A DNA stretch of 64,000 nucleotides from Pseudomonas graminis (GTDB taxonomy: Bacteria; Pseudomonadota; Gammaproteobacteria; Pseudomonadales; Pseudomonadaceae). Below are positions 1 to 8,257 of the stretch, in pieces. Position numbers and translations under genes: made by a program. Under the pieces are notes generated by a model. That model saw only the letters and a program-made list of their open reading frames with translations. It was not told the DNA's origin and did no database searches. The DNA lies in the NCBI RefSeq assembly GCF_004364335.1, contig NZ_SOCR01000002.1:372001-436000 (forward strand). Direction: 5' to 3'. The stretch's first letter is position 1, and the number at the start of each line of letters is the position of its first letter.

Positions 1-606
1 ATGGGGGATCTCCAACTCAGCCAGCCAGTCGCTCGGCAGGTAACAACGGCCCACCGAGGCGTCTTCAACGATGTCCCGGGCGATGTTGGTCAGTTGAAAG
101 GCCAGACCCAGATCGCAGGCGCGGTCGAGGGTCGCCTCGTCACTCACGCCCATGATCTGCGCCATCATCAAGCCGACCACGCCGGCCACGTGATAGCAGT
201 ACTCCAGCGTGTCGTCGATGCGCCGGTATTCGCGCTGGCTGACGTCCATCGCGAAGCCGTCCAGATGCTGCAGGGCATACCGCTGCTCGATGCCATGGCG
301 CAGGACAACCTCCCTGAACGCCTCGAACGCCGGACTGTGGGTCGGCGTGCCGGCGTACACGGCGTGGGTCTGGGCGATCAGCCGTTGCAGGCGCTCAGTG
401 ACTTCCTGCTGACTGACCACCGTCGCCGAATGCCCCGCTTCCTGACCGTCAATGACGTCGTCGCAATGCCGGCACCATGCATACAGCATCACCGCGCTGC
501 GGCGCGTCACCGGGTCGAACAGACGTGACGCAGCCGCGAAGCTTTTCGAGCCGACTTCGATGCTCTGGGTGGCGTGGTCGAGCAACCCCTGATCGGCGAC
601 GCTCAT
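1..606 (-). CDS. crtB: Phytoene synthase, partial (C-terminus off the left edge)
   Basis: Condenses two geranylgeranyl-PP to 15-cis-phytoene, the first committed step of C40 carotenoid synthesis. The N-terminal 201 residues are visible. They hold the first aspartate-rich motif DDVID at residues 49-53 and the second, NIARDIVED, at about 174-182, both needed for Mg-diphosphate binding in the squalene/phytoene synthase family. The family is usually about 300 residues, so roughly the last third lies outside the window. The ATG overlaps the crtI stop (ATGA), so translation is probably coupled. It is the last visible gene of the idi-crtX-crtY-crtI-crtB operon. The order matches Pantoea-type zeaxanthin clusters, in which crtZ normally lies next to crtB; that position is not visible here. 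Confidence 0.96.
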   Translation of the reverse strand, partial: MSVADQGLLDHATQSIEVGSKSFAAASRLFDPVTRRSAVMLYAWCRHCDDVIDGQEAGHSATVVSQQEVTERLQRLIAQTHAVYAGTPTHSPAFEAFREVVLRHGIEQRYALQHLDGFAMDVSQREYRRIDDTLEYCYHVAGVVGLMMAQIMGVSDEATLDRACDLGLAFQLTNIARDIVEDASVGRCYLPSDWLAELEIPH

Positions 607-2093
607 GCGTGCAAGTCCTCCAGCATCAGTCCGGCGGTGGCTTTGGCCGAACCGATGACACCCGGCACACCGGCGCCCGGGTGTGTGCCGGCGCCGACCA
701 GGTACAGATTGCTCAGGCTCGCGTCGCGGTTATGGGGGCGGAACCACGCGCTCTGGCGCAGGATCGGCTCAAGGGAAAACGCCGAACCGAGGTGCGCGTT
801 GAGTTCGCCCTTGAAGTCCTGGGGCGTGAAAATGCGGCTGGTGACCAGGTCCTCGCGCAGGCCCGGCATGTAGTACTTCTCCAGGTACGCGAAGATGCGA
901 TCGCGGTAGCGCGGCCCCTCCACTTCCCAGTCGATGTCGGCATTGCCTAAGTGCGGTACCGGCGACAGCACGTAATGGCTCGAACAACCCGGCGGCGCCA
1001 GGCTCGGGTCAGTGATGCAGGGTGCATGCAGGTACAGCGAGAAATCCTCGGCCAGCGCCGCGCCCTTGAAAATTTCCTGAATCAGCGCCTTGTAGCGCGG
1101 CCCGAAGCACACGGTGTGGTGCTGCAACTGAGGCTGCGGACGCTTGAGCCCGAAGTGGATGACGAACAGCGAGTTGCTGAAGCGCTTGCCCTTCAACCGC
1201 GCCCCTTCCTTGATCCCGCGCGGATGGCCGCCAAGCAGTTCGGCGTAGGTGTGCATGACGTCAGCATTGGAGGCCACGCAATCGGCGTTGATCTGCCGGC
1301 CATCCTTGAGGCGCACACCTGTCACTCGCTGGGCACTGGTTTCAACGCTGGCAACGTCCGCGTTCAGCTCGACGCGCCCGCCAATGTCTTCAAACAGCTT
1401 GACCATGCCCTGCACCAGCGCACCTGTCCCGCCCTTGGGAAACCACACGCCCCACTGGCGTTCAAGGGCGTGGATCAGCGTGTAAATGGAGGACGTCGCA
1501 AACGGATTCCCGCCCACCAGCAGCGAGTGAAAGGAAAACGCCTGGCGCAGTTTGTCGTCTTCGATGAACTGCGACACCATCGAATACACGCTGCGCCATG
1601 CCTGCAACTTCGCCAGCTGCGGCCCGGCCTGAACCATGTCGCGGAAGGACAGAAACGGCACGGCACCGAGCTTCAGATAGCCCTCCTGAAACACTGCTTT
1701 GGAGTACGCCAGAAAGCGCTGATAACCGGCAACGTCCTTGGGGTTCATCGCCGCGATCTGGGTGTCGAGGGACTGCTGATCGTTGGCGTAATCGAACTTC
1801 GTCCCGTCTTCCCAGCACAGGCGATAGAACGGCGACACCGGCAGCAACTCGACGTAATCCTTGATGGATTTGCCGGCGGCGGTGAACAGCTCTTCGATGG
1901 CGGTCGGGTCGGTAATCACCGTCGGCCCCGCGTCGAAGGTAAAACCCTGATCTTCGTAGACGTAGGCGCGGCCGCCGGGCTTGTCGCGTTTTTCCAGCAA
2001 CGTCGTCTGCACGCCTGCCGCCTGAAGCCGGATGGCCAGGGCCAGGCCGCCGAAACCGGCGCCAATCACAATTGCGCTTTTTGCTTGAGTCAT
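603..2093 (-). CDS. crtI: Phytoene desaturase (lycopene-forming)
   Basis: A 496-residue FAD-dependent CrtI-type desaturase that converts phytoene to lycopene. The N-terminal dinucleotide-binding motif GAGFGG is at residues 11-16, followed by an acidic strand end (LLEKR). Near residue 55 is the family segment FTFDAGPTVITDP. The C-terminus carries the CrtI signature YLVGAGTHPGAGVPG. I chose the ATG at 2093 over a longer in-frame start at 2243, because the protein then begins just before the FAD-binding strand and follows the crtY stop by one base. The gene overlaps crtB by 4 bp. Length and motifs are complete, with no frameshift seen. Product specificity (four desaturations to lycopene) is inferred from the CrtY cyclase encoded beside it. 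Confidence 0.96.
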   Translation of the reverse strand: MTQAKSAIVIGAGFGGLALAIRLQAAGVQTTLLEKRDKPGGRAYVYEDQGFTFDAGPTVITDPTAIEELFTAAGKSIKDYVELLPVSPFYRLCWEDGTKFDYANDQQSLDTQIAAMNPKDVAGYQRFLAYSKAVFQEGYLKLGAVPFLSFRDMVQAGPQLAKLQAWRSVYSMVSQFIEDDKLRQAFSFHSLLVGGNPFATSSIYTLIHALERQWGVWFPKGGTGALVQGMVKLFEDIGGRVELNADVASVETSAQRVTGVRLKDGRQINADCVASNADVMHTYAELLGGHPRGIKEGARLKGKRFSNSLFVIHFGLKRPQPQLQHHTVCFGPRYKALIQEIFKGAALAEDFSLYLHAPCITDPSLAPPGCSSHYVLSPVPHLGNADIDWEVEGPRYRDRIFAYLEKYYMPGLREDLVTSRIFTPQDFKGELNAHLGSAFSLEPILRQSAWFRPHNRDASLSNLYLVGAGTHPGAGVPGVIGSAKATAGLMLEDLHA

Positions 2094-2094
2094 T

Positions 2095-3285
2095 TCAATT
2101 CTCGTTGTGCTTAGGCAGGTGATGCCTGGCCTGATAGTGCTTGGGCAGGTAACGAACAGCGGCCTTGACCGCCTCGTTGATCGGCACGGGCGGCTTGCCG
2201 GTGAGCACGCGCAGCTTGTCGGCCAGGGTGCTGCGCCCTGCATAAAAACGGCTGATCAGGCCTTCGGACAGGCCATAAAACCGCTGCATCACCTGCCAGC
2301 GATTGGACGGACGTCCGGCCAGAAACAGCATGCGGTTGAGCAGCCGGTAGAAGCGTTGGGATTGCCATGCCTCCTGAGCAATGGCGCGGATGCCTGCGTG
2401 CAGCGACTCGGCGTCCAGCGTGGGCTGAACGGCAATCCACTCCGCCAGCCGCACGGCATGGGGCAGCGAATAGCCCGTGGTGCAATGAAACAGCCCGGCC
2501 CGCAAACCGGAACGTGGCTGCCCCTCTGCTTCGCGCCAGAACGCGGCGAAATCCCCGGCCAGGGTGATTGGCAACACGCCCTGCTCTTCGCGCAGGCATT
2601 CGACGATTTCCCAGCCATGGGCTTTGGCGTAGTCGGCGATGTGCTGACGAAGTTGGTCAGCGGAAAAGGAATGCTGCTCGACGTAATGGGTGTCCTCGAC
2701 CAGCAGGGTATCCGCTGAAAAGGGCAGCACGTAGACGAAACGGTATCCCTCACTCTGCGCGACGCGGGCGTCCATGATGATCGGCGCGGTCAGGCCGTGG
2801 GGCGCCTGCAAGCGCAGCAACTGACCCAGAAAGGCCTGCTGCCCCAACACCATCTGCGCCGTGGCCTGCACGCCGCGGCCGTCGATCACCGCGCGGGCCT
2901 CAAGCCGCTCGCCGCTGTCCAGCACCACGGCGTTCGGCGTGAGTTCGGTGATGCGTCGGCCGGTTATCAGCGCATCGCCCAAGGCGGGCTCAATGACCTC
3001 GGCAAAGCGTTCGGAGGTGATGCTGGCGTAGCCACTGTTCAGCCGTCGCGAGCGTTGCGGGAAGTGCACGTCATAGGTGGCCCAGCGCTGCACCACCAAG
3101 GGCTGCAGCCAGTGATGCTGGTCCGTCGTGAGGTCGCCTTCGTGGTAGGACCAGGTGTGATTGCCGCCCAGGTCCGTCTGCTCTTCGATGCACAGCACCT
3201 GCAGCTCTGGCCGCCGCTGTTTGAGGCGCCAGGCAATCAGCCCGTTGGCCAGCCCGCCGCCGGCGAGAATCAGGTCATACGTCAT
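2095..3285 (-). CDS. crtY: Lycopene beta-cyclase
   Basis: Cyclises the ends of lycopene to give beta-carotene. The 396-residue product begins with a flavin/NAD-binding strand-turn-helix (LILAGGGLANGLIAWRL), as in the Pantoea CrtY family, and continues with family segments such as QTDLGGNHTWSYHE. The start at 3285 was chosen because that ATG overlaps the crtX stop (ATGA) and places the nucleotide-binding motif at the N-terminus; a longer in-frame start at 3354 adds only arginine-rich sequence read from the crtX end. The stop is one base before the crtI ATG, consistent with strict co-translation. No unusual residues were noticed. This is the bacterial CrtY type, not the CrtL or heterodimeric CrtYc/Yd type. 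Confidence 0.94.
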   Translation of the reverse strand: MTYDLILAGGGLANGLIAWRLKQRRPELQVLCIEEQTDLGGNHTWSYHEGDLTTDQHHWLQPLVVQRWATYDVHFPQRSRRLNSGYASITSERFAEVIEPALGDALITGRRITELTPNAVVLDSGERLEARAVIDGRGVQATAQMVLGQQAFLGQLLRLQAPHGLTAPIIMDARVAQSEGYRFVYVLPFSADTLLVEDTHYVEQHSFSADQLRQHIADYAKAHGWEIVECLREEQGVLPITLAGDFAAFWREAEGQPRSGLRAGLFHCTTGYSLPHAVRLAEWIAVQPTLDAESLHAGIRAIAQEAWQSQRFYRLLNRMLFLAGRPSNRWQVMQRFYGLSEGLISRFYAGRSTLADKLRVLTGKPPVPINEAVKAAVRYLPKHYQARHHLPKHNEN

Positions 3286-4556
3286 GGCACCAACCCCGCC
3301 AGCACTGGCTCGCCGGTGCGCACCACGGCTTCGACGATGTCGGCCGCGCGGCACGTGCCGCCAGCGTTCGCCAGCTCGGTCGCCAGGCGCTCAAAAGGCT
3401 CGGTGGACAGCCCGCGCAGTTGCGTCAGTCGCTCGCGAATCTGCCCTGCCCCGGCGCCACGGCGCAGTTGCAGGCCAATGCCGGCATGGGTGACGCGCGA
3501 AGCAACGCCCGGCTGATCGAAAGCGATGGGCATGACCAGCATCGGCGTGCGCGCCACGATGGCGTCCATCACGGTGTTCAGGCCGCCATGGGTCACCACC
3601 GCATCGGCGTGTTGCAGCGCCCATTGTTGCGGCGCGAAATCAGTCACCCAGGTCGCACCGGCCTTGATCAGCCGCTGCTCTTGCCGGGCATCGAGGCCGC
3701 CGCAATGGGCGACCAGCAACTGCGCTTCACTCTGCCGGCTGGCCGTGGCGATGCGCTTGAACATGTCAAAACGATTGCCCTGCAGCGTGCCGAGGCTGGC
3801 GAAGATGAACGGCCGGGCAGGATCAACCGGCCACTCGCCCTGTTGTTGGTTTTGAGGCGCCCGCAAAGGTCCCACCGCGTGAAAATTCGCCGGTGGATGC
3901 TGACGGGGGAAATCAAAGCCCGGGATAGTCTGGCTGATCTGTGCATAGGGCGAGAGGCATTCATGCAACCCGTCGCGGGGCTCGATGGCCAGACGTCTCG
4001 AAGCATCCCGCAGCACCTTGCTCAACGGCCCCATCAGCCAGTCGTACACCTTGCGGCTGCCTTCGAACATATGCTGGCTGCGTTCATCGGTGGCGTAGGC
4101 AAACGGCATCACCGGCAGCGGCAGATGCGGCTCGCGATTGATCGGCAAGGCGCAGGCCACCGAGACATACGGCAAGCCCAGCCCTTCAGCGACCATTCCG
4201 CCCGCCGCTTCCATCTGGTCGCACAGCAGGGCCTCGATCTGCCGCACCGCCAGCGCAGATGGCAGCTCGGCACACAGCATACGCGTGGTGTCGCACAGGT
4301 CGCGGATCACCCGGCGCAGGCGCAATGGATTATTCGAACAGGCGGCACGGCGCAGGGCTGCTTCAAGACTCCCCGGCGGATGACTGAGGACGCCAAGGGC
4401 GTGAAAGCCGATGCGTGGATCGGTCAGCCAGCGACGGGCATCGGCCTGCTGGAAAAAGGTCACCTGATGGCCCCGGTCGATCAGCGTCCCGGCCAGGGCC
4501 TGAAACGCCTGAAAGTGGCTGTAGAACGCCGGCGCCACGACGGCAAAATGGGTCAT
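3282..4556 (-). CDS. crtX: Zeaxanthin glucosyltransferase-like
   Basis: A 424-residue GT-B fold glycosyltransferase of the MGT/UGT group. The N-terminal half opens with [19 protein letters not shown], the usual acceptor-domain start with a histidine near residue 14. The C-terminal half has the nucleotide-sugar signature [12 protein letters not shown] followed by [13 protein letters not shown]. In Pantoea the orthologue adds glucose to hydroxylated zeaxanthin. The substrate assignment rests on position between idi and crtY. It needs a beta-carotene hydroxylase (CrtZ), which is not in this window and is expected beyond the left edge. The gene overlaps idi and crtY by ATGA junctions. A glucosylated, more polar pigment is the inferred end product. 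Confidence 0.9.
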   Translation of the reverse strand: MTHFAVVAPAFYSHFQAFQALAGTLIDRGHQVTFFQQADARRWLTDPRIGFHALGVLSHPPGSLEAALRRAACSNNPLRLRRVIRDLCDTTRMLCAELPSALAVRQIEALLCDQMEAAGGMVAEGLGLPYVSVACALPINREPHLPLPVMPFAYATDERSQHMFEGSRKVYDWLMGPLSKVLRDASRRLAIEPRDGLHECLSPYAQISQTIPGFDFPRQHPPANFHAVGPLRAPQNQQQGEWPVDPARPFIFASLGTLQGNRFDMFKRIATASRQSEAQLLVAHCGGLDARQEQRLIKAGATWVTDFAPQQWALQHADAVVTHGGLNTVMDAIVARTPMLVMPIAFDQPGVASRVTHAGIGLQLRRGAGAGQIRERLTQLRGLSTEPFERLATELANAGGTCRAADIVEAVVRTGEPVLAGLVP

Positions 4557-5608
4557 GACAGCAACGACCGCAGGGTGTCGGGCGCCAGCAGGCGGGCACT
4601 GCGCAACGCACGCAGATCAGCCGAACCGGTGCAGAAACAGGCGATGCGCAGCTGGCGGATGACGATGTCGAAGTGTTCGATCACCGCAGCCGTCGACAGG
4701 GTCGCGTTGCGCAGCACACCGGCAGCCTGACCCACAACATCCGCGCCCAGACGAATGGCCTTGGCCACGTCGATGCCATTGTGAATGCCGCCGGAAGCAA
4801 TCAGCGGCGTGTCCGGCAACGCCTGGCGCACCATGGCCAGGCTGATGGCGGTCGGGATGCCCCACTGCGCAAACGCCATGGCGACTTCGCGATCGGCCGG
4901 GTTCTCCGCGCGCTCGGCCTCGACGGCGGCCCAACTGGTGCCGCCAAGCCCGGCGATGTCCAGCACCTGCACCCCGGCCTCTACCAGCGCCCGCGCCACC
5001 TCGGCAGACAGACCCGCGCCCACTTCCTTGACCACCACTGGCACGCCGACATCGAGCACCACGCGATGGATGGCGTCGAGAATGCCGTGCCAGCGCCGGT
5101 CGCCGCCCGCTTGAACGGCTTCCTGCAAGGGGTTCAGATGAATGATCAACGCGTTGGCCTGCAGCATGTCCACCGCGCGGCGGGCCATGTCCAGGCCGTC
5201 AGGCTCGATCAACTGCGCGGCGCCGATATTGCCCAGCAGCGCGATGTCCGGCGCCAGACGCCGCAGTTCGCGGGTCAGGCCTTGGTCACCACCGCGTTGC
5301 AAGGCCACCCGCTGGGAGCCAACACCCATGGCGATGCCCAGCTCCTGGGCGGCTTCGGCCAGATGACGGTTGATCGCGGTGGCCCGGTCGGCGCCGCCGG
5401 TCATGGAACTGATGAGCAGCGGCGCGCGCAATGCAATGCCCAGCAGCGAGCTGCTCACGTCAACGTCGTCCAGATTCAGCTCCGGCAGCGCACAGTGTTC
5501 GAAGCGGATGTCGTCCAGTCCGGAGAAGGAGGAACGCACGCTGGCGCGCCTGTCCAGCACGATATCAAGGTGATCGTCTTTTCGACGACCCATATCGCTG
5601 TGAGTCAT
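4553..5608 (-). CDS. idi: Isopentenyl-diphosphate isomerase, type II (FMN-dependent)
   Basis: Interconverts isopentenyl-PP and dimethylallyl-PP, feeding CrtE. The 351-residue protein starts with the typical [12 protein letters not shown] segment and then has ISSMTGGA, followed by a TIM-barrel ending in a phosphate/FMN-binding region ([16 protein letters not shown]). This is the type II (Fni) enzyme, unrelated to the Nudix type I enzyme, and is the form linked to many Pantoea crtE-idi-crtX clusters. The ATG at 5608 has GGAG five bases upstream. A longer in-frame start at 6043 would run into the divergent crtE gene and was rejected. It is the first gene of the leftward operon, transcribed from the 5609-5807 intergenic region. 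Confidence 0.94.
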   Translation of the reverse strand: MTHSDMGRRKDDHLDIVLDRRASVRSSFSGLDDIRFEHCALPELNLDDVDVSSSLLGIALRAPLLISSMTGGADRATAINRHLAEAAQELGIAMGVGSQRVALQRGGDQGLTRELRRLAPDIALLGNIGAAQLIEPDGLDMARRAVDMLQANALIIHLNPLQEAVQAGGDRRWHGILDAIHRVVLDVGVPVVVKEVGAGLSAEVARALVEAGVQVLDIAGLGGTSWAAVEAERAENPADREVAMAFAQWGIPTAISLAMVRQALPDTPLIASGGIHNGIDVAKAIRLGADVVGQAAGVLRNATLSTAAVIEHFDIVIRQLRIACFCTGSADLRALRSARLLAPDTLRSLLS

Positions 5609-5666
5609 ACTCGCTCCATGCAGCTGAATTATTGAACGGGCTAAAGGGTCTTCTGCATACGCAATC

Positions 5667-5693
5667 TTGTACAAAACCGATTTTGCTGTACAA
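5667..5693. promoter_or_regulatory. Symmetric operator/promoter of the divergent crt genes
   Basis: TTGTACA at 5667-5673 and its reverse complement TGTACAA at 5687-5693 are separated by 13 bp. Seen on either strand, TTGTAC is followed after 16 bp by TACAA(C/G), so each strand has a plausible -35/-10 pair built into the same palindrome. The site lies about 60 bp from the idi start and 115 bp from the crtE start. TGTACA half-sites about 19 bp apart resemble targets of MerR-family LitR/CarH light regulators of carotenoid genes (from memory of the family). No such regulator is in the window, so the assignment is inference. Confidence 0.55.
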
Positions 5694-5807
5694 CTTTGCC
5701 GTATCTTGAGGCATTTAGAAACAGCAGTTGTTCCGTGACGACCGGCCCCGTACCCCCTCACCGGTCCGCGACGAACAGTATTACCGCTAAAGCATAGGGA
5801 AAGACCG

Positions 5808-6737
5808 ATGGCAGGTAACGTCGACACAACACTCAAATCGGGCTTTGCCGGGCGACTGGGAGACGTCCGGACGGCCATCGAAACGCGGCTTTCCGAGCTG
5901 CTGCCCGAATCCGGCAACGAGCGCGATCTGGTGGCGCTGGCCATGCGTGAATCGACTCTGGCACCCGGCAAGCGCATGCGTCCGGTGCTGTTGGTGCTCG
6001 CCGCCGAAGGGCTGGTGGAAGACGGCCGTGAAAACAGCCGCACGATCAGGCGTCAGGCCGTGGACCTGGGCTGCGCCGTCGAGATGATCCACGCCGCGTC
6101 GCTGGTGCTGGACGACATGCCATGCATGGACAACGCGTCGCTGCGGCGCGGTCTGCCCACGGTCCACCTGAAGTTCGGTGAAGACGTGGCGATTCTGACC
6201 GCCATCGCCCTGCTCAGCCGCGCCTTCGGCGTCGTTGCGGGGATCAACGATCTGGCCGCCACCACCCGCACCGAACTGGTCGAAGTGCTGGCCAATACCG
6301 TGGGCATGCAAGGTCTGGTGCGCGGGCAGTTTCAGGATTTACGCGACGGCCAGCGCAGCCGTGACGCGGACGAGATCGCCCTGACCAATAACCTGAAAAC
6401 CGGCGTGCTGTTCGGCGCGATCATGGACATGGCCTGGCTGATCAGCGGCGCGCGGGAGGATCAGCGGCCGCTGCTGCAGAACTTCGCCATGGAACTGGGC
6501 CAGGCCTTCCAGATGTATGACGATCTGCGCGACCGCTGCGCCGACAGCGACAAGGATCAAGGCAAGGACGACGGCAAATCCACCTTCGTTTCGCTGTACG
6601 GCGAGGACAAGGTCAAGCGGCAACTGGCGTTGCACCTGTCCAGCGCCGAGCAGGCGTTGCGGGAGGTTTATGGCGACGCCTCGACCATCGCCGGCTACCT
6701 GCGGCAGATCTTCGAGAAGGCCATGCTCACCGGCTAG
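5808..6737 (+). CDS. crtE: Geranylgeranyl diphosphate synthase
   Basis: A 309-residue trans-isoprenyl diphosphate synthase making C20 GGPP for CrtB. The first aspartate-rich motif DDMPCMD is at residues 102-108, preceded by HAASLVLDD, and the second, DDLRDRCAD, is near residue 238. GKRMRP (about 54-59) is the IPP-binding region. CrtE rather than IspA is chosen because it sits in the crt cluster and has the CMD variant of the first motif seen in bacterial CrtE; chain length cannot be proved by eye. AGGGAAAG lies just upstream of the ATG. The gene is divergent from idi-crtXYIB, whereas in Pantoea it heads the same operon. Its 3' end overlaps the convergent gene at 6727-7203 by 11 bp. Confidence 0.94.
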   Translation: MAGNVDTTLKSGFAGRLGDVRTAIETRLSELLPESGNERDLVALAMRESTLAPGKRMRPVLLVLAAEGLVEDGRENSRTIRRQAVDLGCAVEMIHAASLVLDDMPCMDNASLRRGLPTVHLKFGEDVAILTAIALLSRAFGVVAGINDLAATTRTELVEVLANTVGMQGLVRGQFQDLRDGQRSRDADEIALTNNLKTGVLFGAIMDMAWLISGAREDQRPLLQNFAMELGQAFQMYDDLRDRCADSDKDQGKDDGKSTFVSLYGEDKVKRQLALHLSSAEQALREVYGDASTIAGYLRQIFEKAMLTG

Positions 6738-7203
6738 CCGACTGCGAACCCAGTTTGGCGATGGCCTGCTTGAGTTGTTCGCCGTCGGAGAAGCGCTCCT
6801 GGCGCACGACCGCGCCGTTTTTCAGCGTCAGCCACTGCACCGTGTCGCGGTCGCCGTCGTAGGCCGAGGCGACCCGGGCGTCGCGGTCCAGCAGGATGCG
6901 GTACTTGGCCGAGCGCATCGCCGGGACTGCCACCATCTTCACCAGCGACGGCATCTTCTCGATGTCTGCCACGTAAACCACGTGGCGCTGCTCCAGGTAA
7001 CCCTCGGGACCCTCTTCAAGTGCGGCGTTGACCATCTTCGCCGCCGACATGCTGCGGGCGATCAACAGCACCTGGGCCTGGTCATCTAACGTGTAGGCCT
7101 TGTCGAACTGATCGAGCAGCGTCCATTTGGCGATCGGCTGGGGCGCGTCCTGAGCGAAGGCATTGAGACTGAGAAACAGAGCGAGGGCCGCAAATTGCCG
7201 CAT
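6727..7203 (-). CDS. Exported hypothetical protein, possible thioredoxin-like fold
   Basis: A 158-residue protein with a clear signal peptide (MRQFAALALFLSLNAFA, cleavage before QDAPQ). The mature part reads like a thioredoxin-type alpha/beta fold: a strand-rich start (KWTLLDQFDKAYTL), VLLIARSMSAAK, VVYVADI, and a C-terminal YDGDRDTVQWLTLKNG segment. There is no CxxC motif, so it is unlikely to be a classical redox enzyme. I recognise it only as a conserved Pseudomonas protein of unknown function. AAGGGA lies nine bases upstream of the chosen ATG; a longer start at 7326 would remove the signal peptide from the N-terminus. It converges on crtE with an 11-bp overlap, so each transcript may affect the other. 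Confidence 0.75.
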   Translation of the reverse strand: MRQFAALALFLSLNAFAQDAPQPIAKWTLLDQFDKAYTLDDQAQVLLIARSMSAAKMVNAALEEGPEGYLEQRHVVYVADIEKMPSLVKMVAVPAMRSAKYRILLDRDARVASAYDGDRDTVQWLTLKNGAVVRQERFSDGEQLKQAIAKLGSQSASR

Positions 7204-7441
7204 GGTGTAAATCCCTTTAGCAGGAATGATTGAACAAGGATAAGCGTTGAGGACAAGGACTGGCCTGCCCGCGCAAATCACCCTTTCTGGCGCCAATAAT
7301 GGCTTAACAAATGGAGCGTGCGCCAATTTACCAGCAAGCGGTCAGGCCGGTTCGCCTGTTATGGGTTTTGCACGTGATTTATCCCGGATAACCCTATAGG
7401 CTCGGCACCACTCGCGCCCACCGCCATTTTCCGGACACTTA
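7204..7441. other. Intergenic region without a gene
   Basis: This 238-bp gap separates the exported protein (leftward) from the RsbQ-like gene (rightward), so it should hold two divergent promoters. I see no convincing open frame, no REP element and no TGTACA motif like the one in the crt intergenic region. A CCCGGATAACCCTATAGG segment near 7385 could contain a -10 element (CCTATA) for the rightward genes, but this is weak. Confidence 0.4.
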
Positions 7442-8257
7442 ATGAACCTTCAGCAGCGCAACAACGTGCACGTCATGGGTGACGGCCGGGCGACCCTGAT
7501 TTTTTCCCACGGATTTGGTTGCGACCAGGCCATGTGGCGCCTGATCAGCCCCCATTACGCCGACCGCTTCAACGTCGTACTTTACGATCTGGTAGGCGCT
7601 GGCAATTCGGCCATCGAGGCCTACGATTCCGAGAAATACGCCACGCTGAACGGCTATGCCCACGACCTCACCGAACTCGTCCGCGAGTTCGGCACGGGCC
7701 CGGTGATCATCGTCGGCCATTCGGTCAGCGCAATGATTGGCGTATTGGCGGACCGACAGACGCCAGGGCTGATCGCCGCCCACGTGATGATCGGCCCCTC
7801 CCCTTGCTACGTGGACTCCGGCGATTACGTCGGCGGCTTCTCCGAAGAGGACGTGCATTCGCTGCTCGATACCCTCGACAGCAACTACCTTGGCTGGTCG
7901 AGCACCATGGCCCCGGTGATCATGGGCGCACCGGGGCAACCGGCACTGGGCGAAGAGCTGACCAACAGTTTCTGCCGCACTGACCCGGAGATCGCCAAGC
8001 AGTTTGCCCGCGTCACGTTTCTCTCGGATAACCGCAAGGACGTCGCCGGCCTGACCACGCCGACGCTGATCCTGCAATCGACCGATGACCTCATCGCGCC
8101 GGTTGCCGTCGGTGAATACCTGCACACCGCGTTGCCCAACAGTACCTTGAAGCTGGTGGATAACGTCGGCCACTGCCCACACTTGAGTGCGCCCGCCGCC
8201 TGTTCCGATGCGATCGATGAGTTCCTCGGGCGGTGGGTCAGCCTCAATGCCGAGTGA
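7442..8257 (+). CDS. RsbQ-like alpha/beta hydrolase (putative small-ligand sensor)
   Basis: A 271-residue alpha/beta hydrolase closely resembling Bacillus RsbQ and the plant D14/KAI2 family. The start (NNVHVMGDGRATLIFSHGFG) and oxyanion loop are typical. The nucleophile is Ser94 in GHSVS, and the acid and base are inferred as Asp216 (STDDLIAP) and His244 (NVGHCPHL); RsbQ has S96/D219/H247. In Bacillus RsbQ works with RsbP, a PAS-domain phosphatase, to signal energy stress. Here the next gene overlaps by 11 bp and encodes a PAS domain joined to a histidine kinase, so the hydrolase probably supplies or processes a ligand for that PAS domain. The start lies directly after a GGACACTTA segment with a weak ribosome site. 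Confidence 0.88.
   Translation: MNLQQRNNVHVMGDGRATLIFSHGFGCDQAMWRLISPHYADRFNVVLYDLVGAGNSAIEAYDSEKYATLNGYAHDLTELVREFGTGPVIIVGHSVSAMIGVLADRQTPGLIAAHVMIGPSPCYVDSGDYVGGFSEEDVHSLLDTLDSNYLGWSSTMAPVIMGAPGQPALGEELTNSFCRTDPEIAKQFARVTFLSDNRKDVAGLTTPTLILQSTDDLIAPVAVGEYLHTALPNSTLKLVDNVGHCPHLSAPAACSDAIDEFLGRWVSLNAE

Noticed and set aside
1..606. crtZ (beta-carotene hydroxylase) within the window
   Set aside because: None seen; the position next to crtB is outside the left edge, so its presence is only an expectation.
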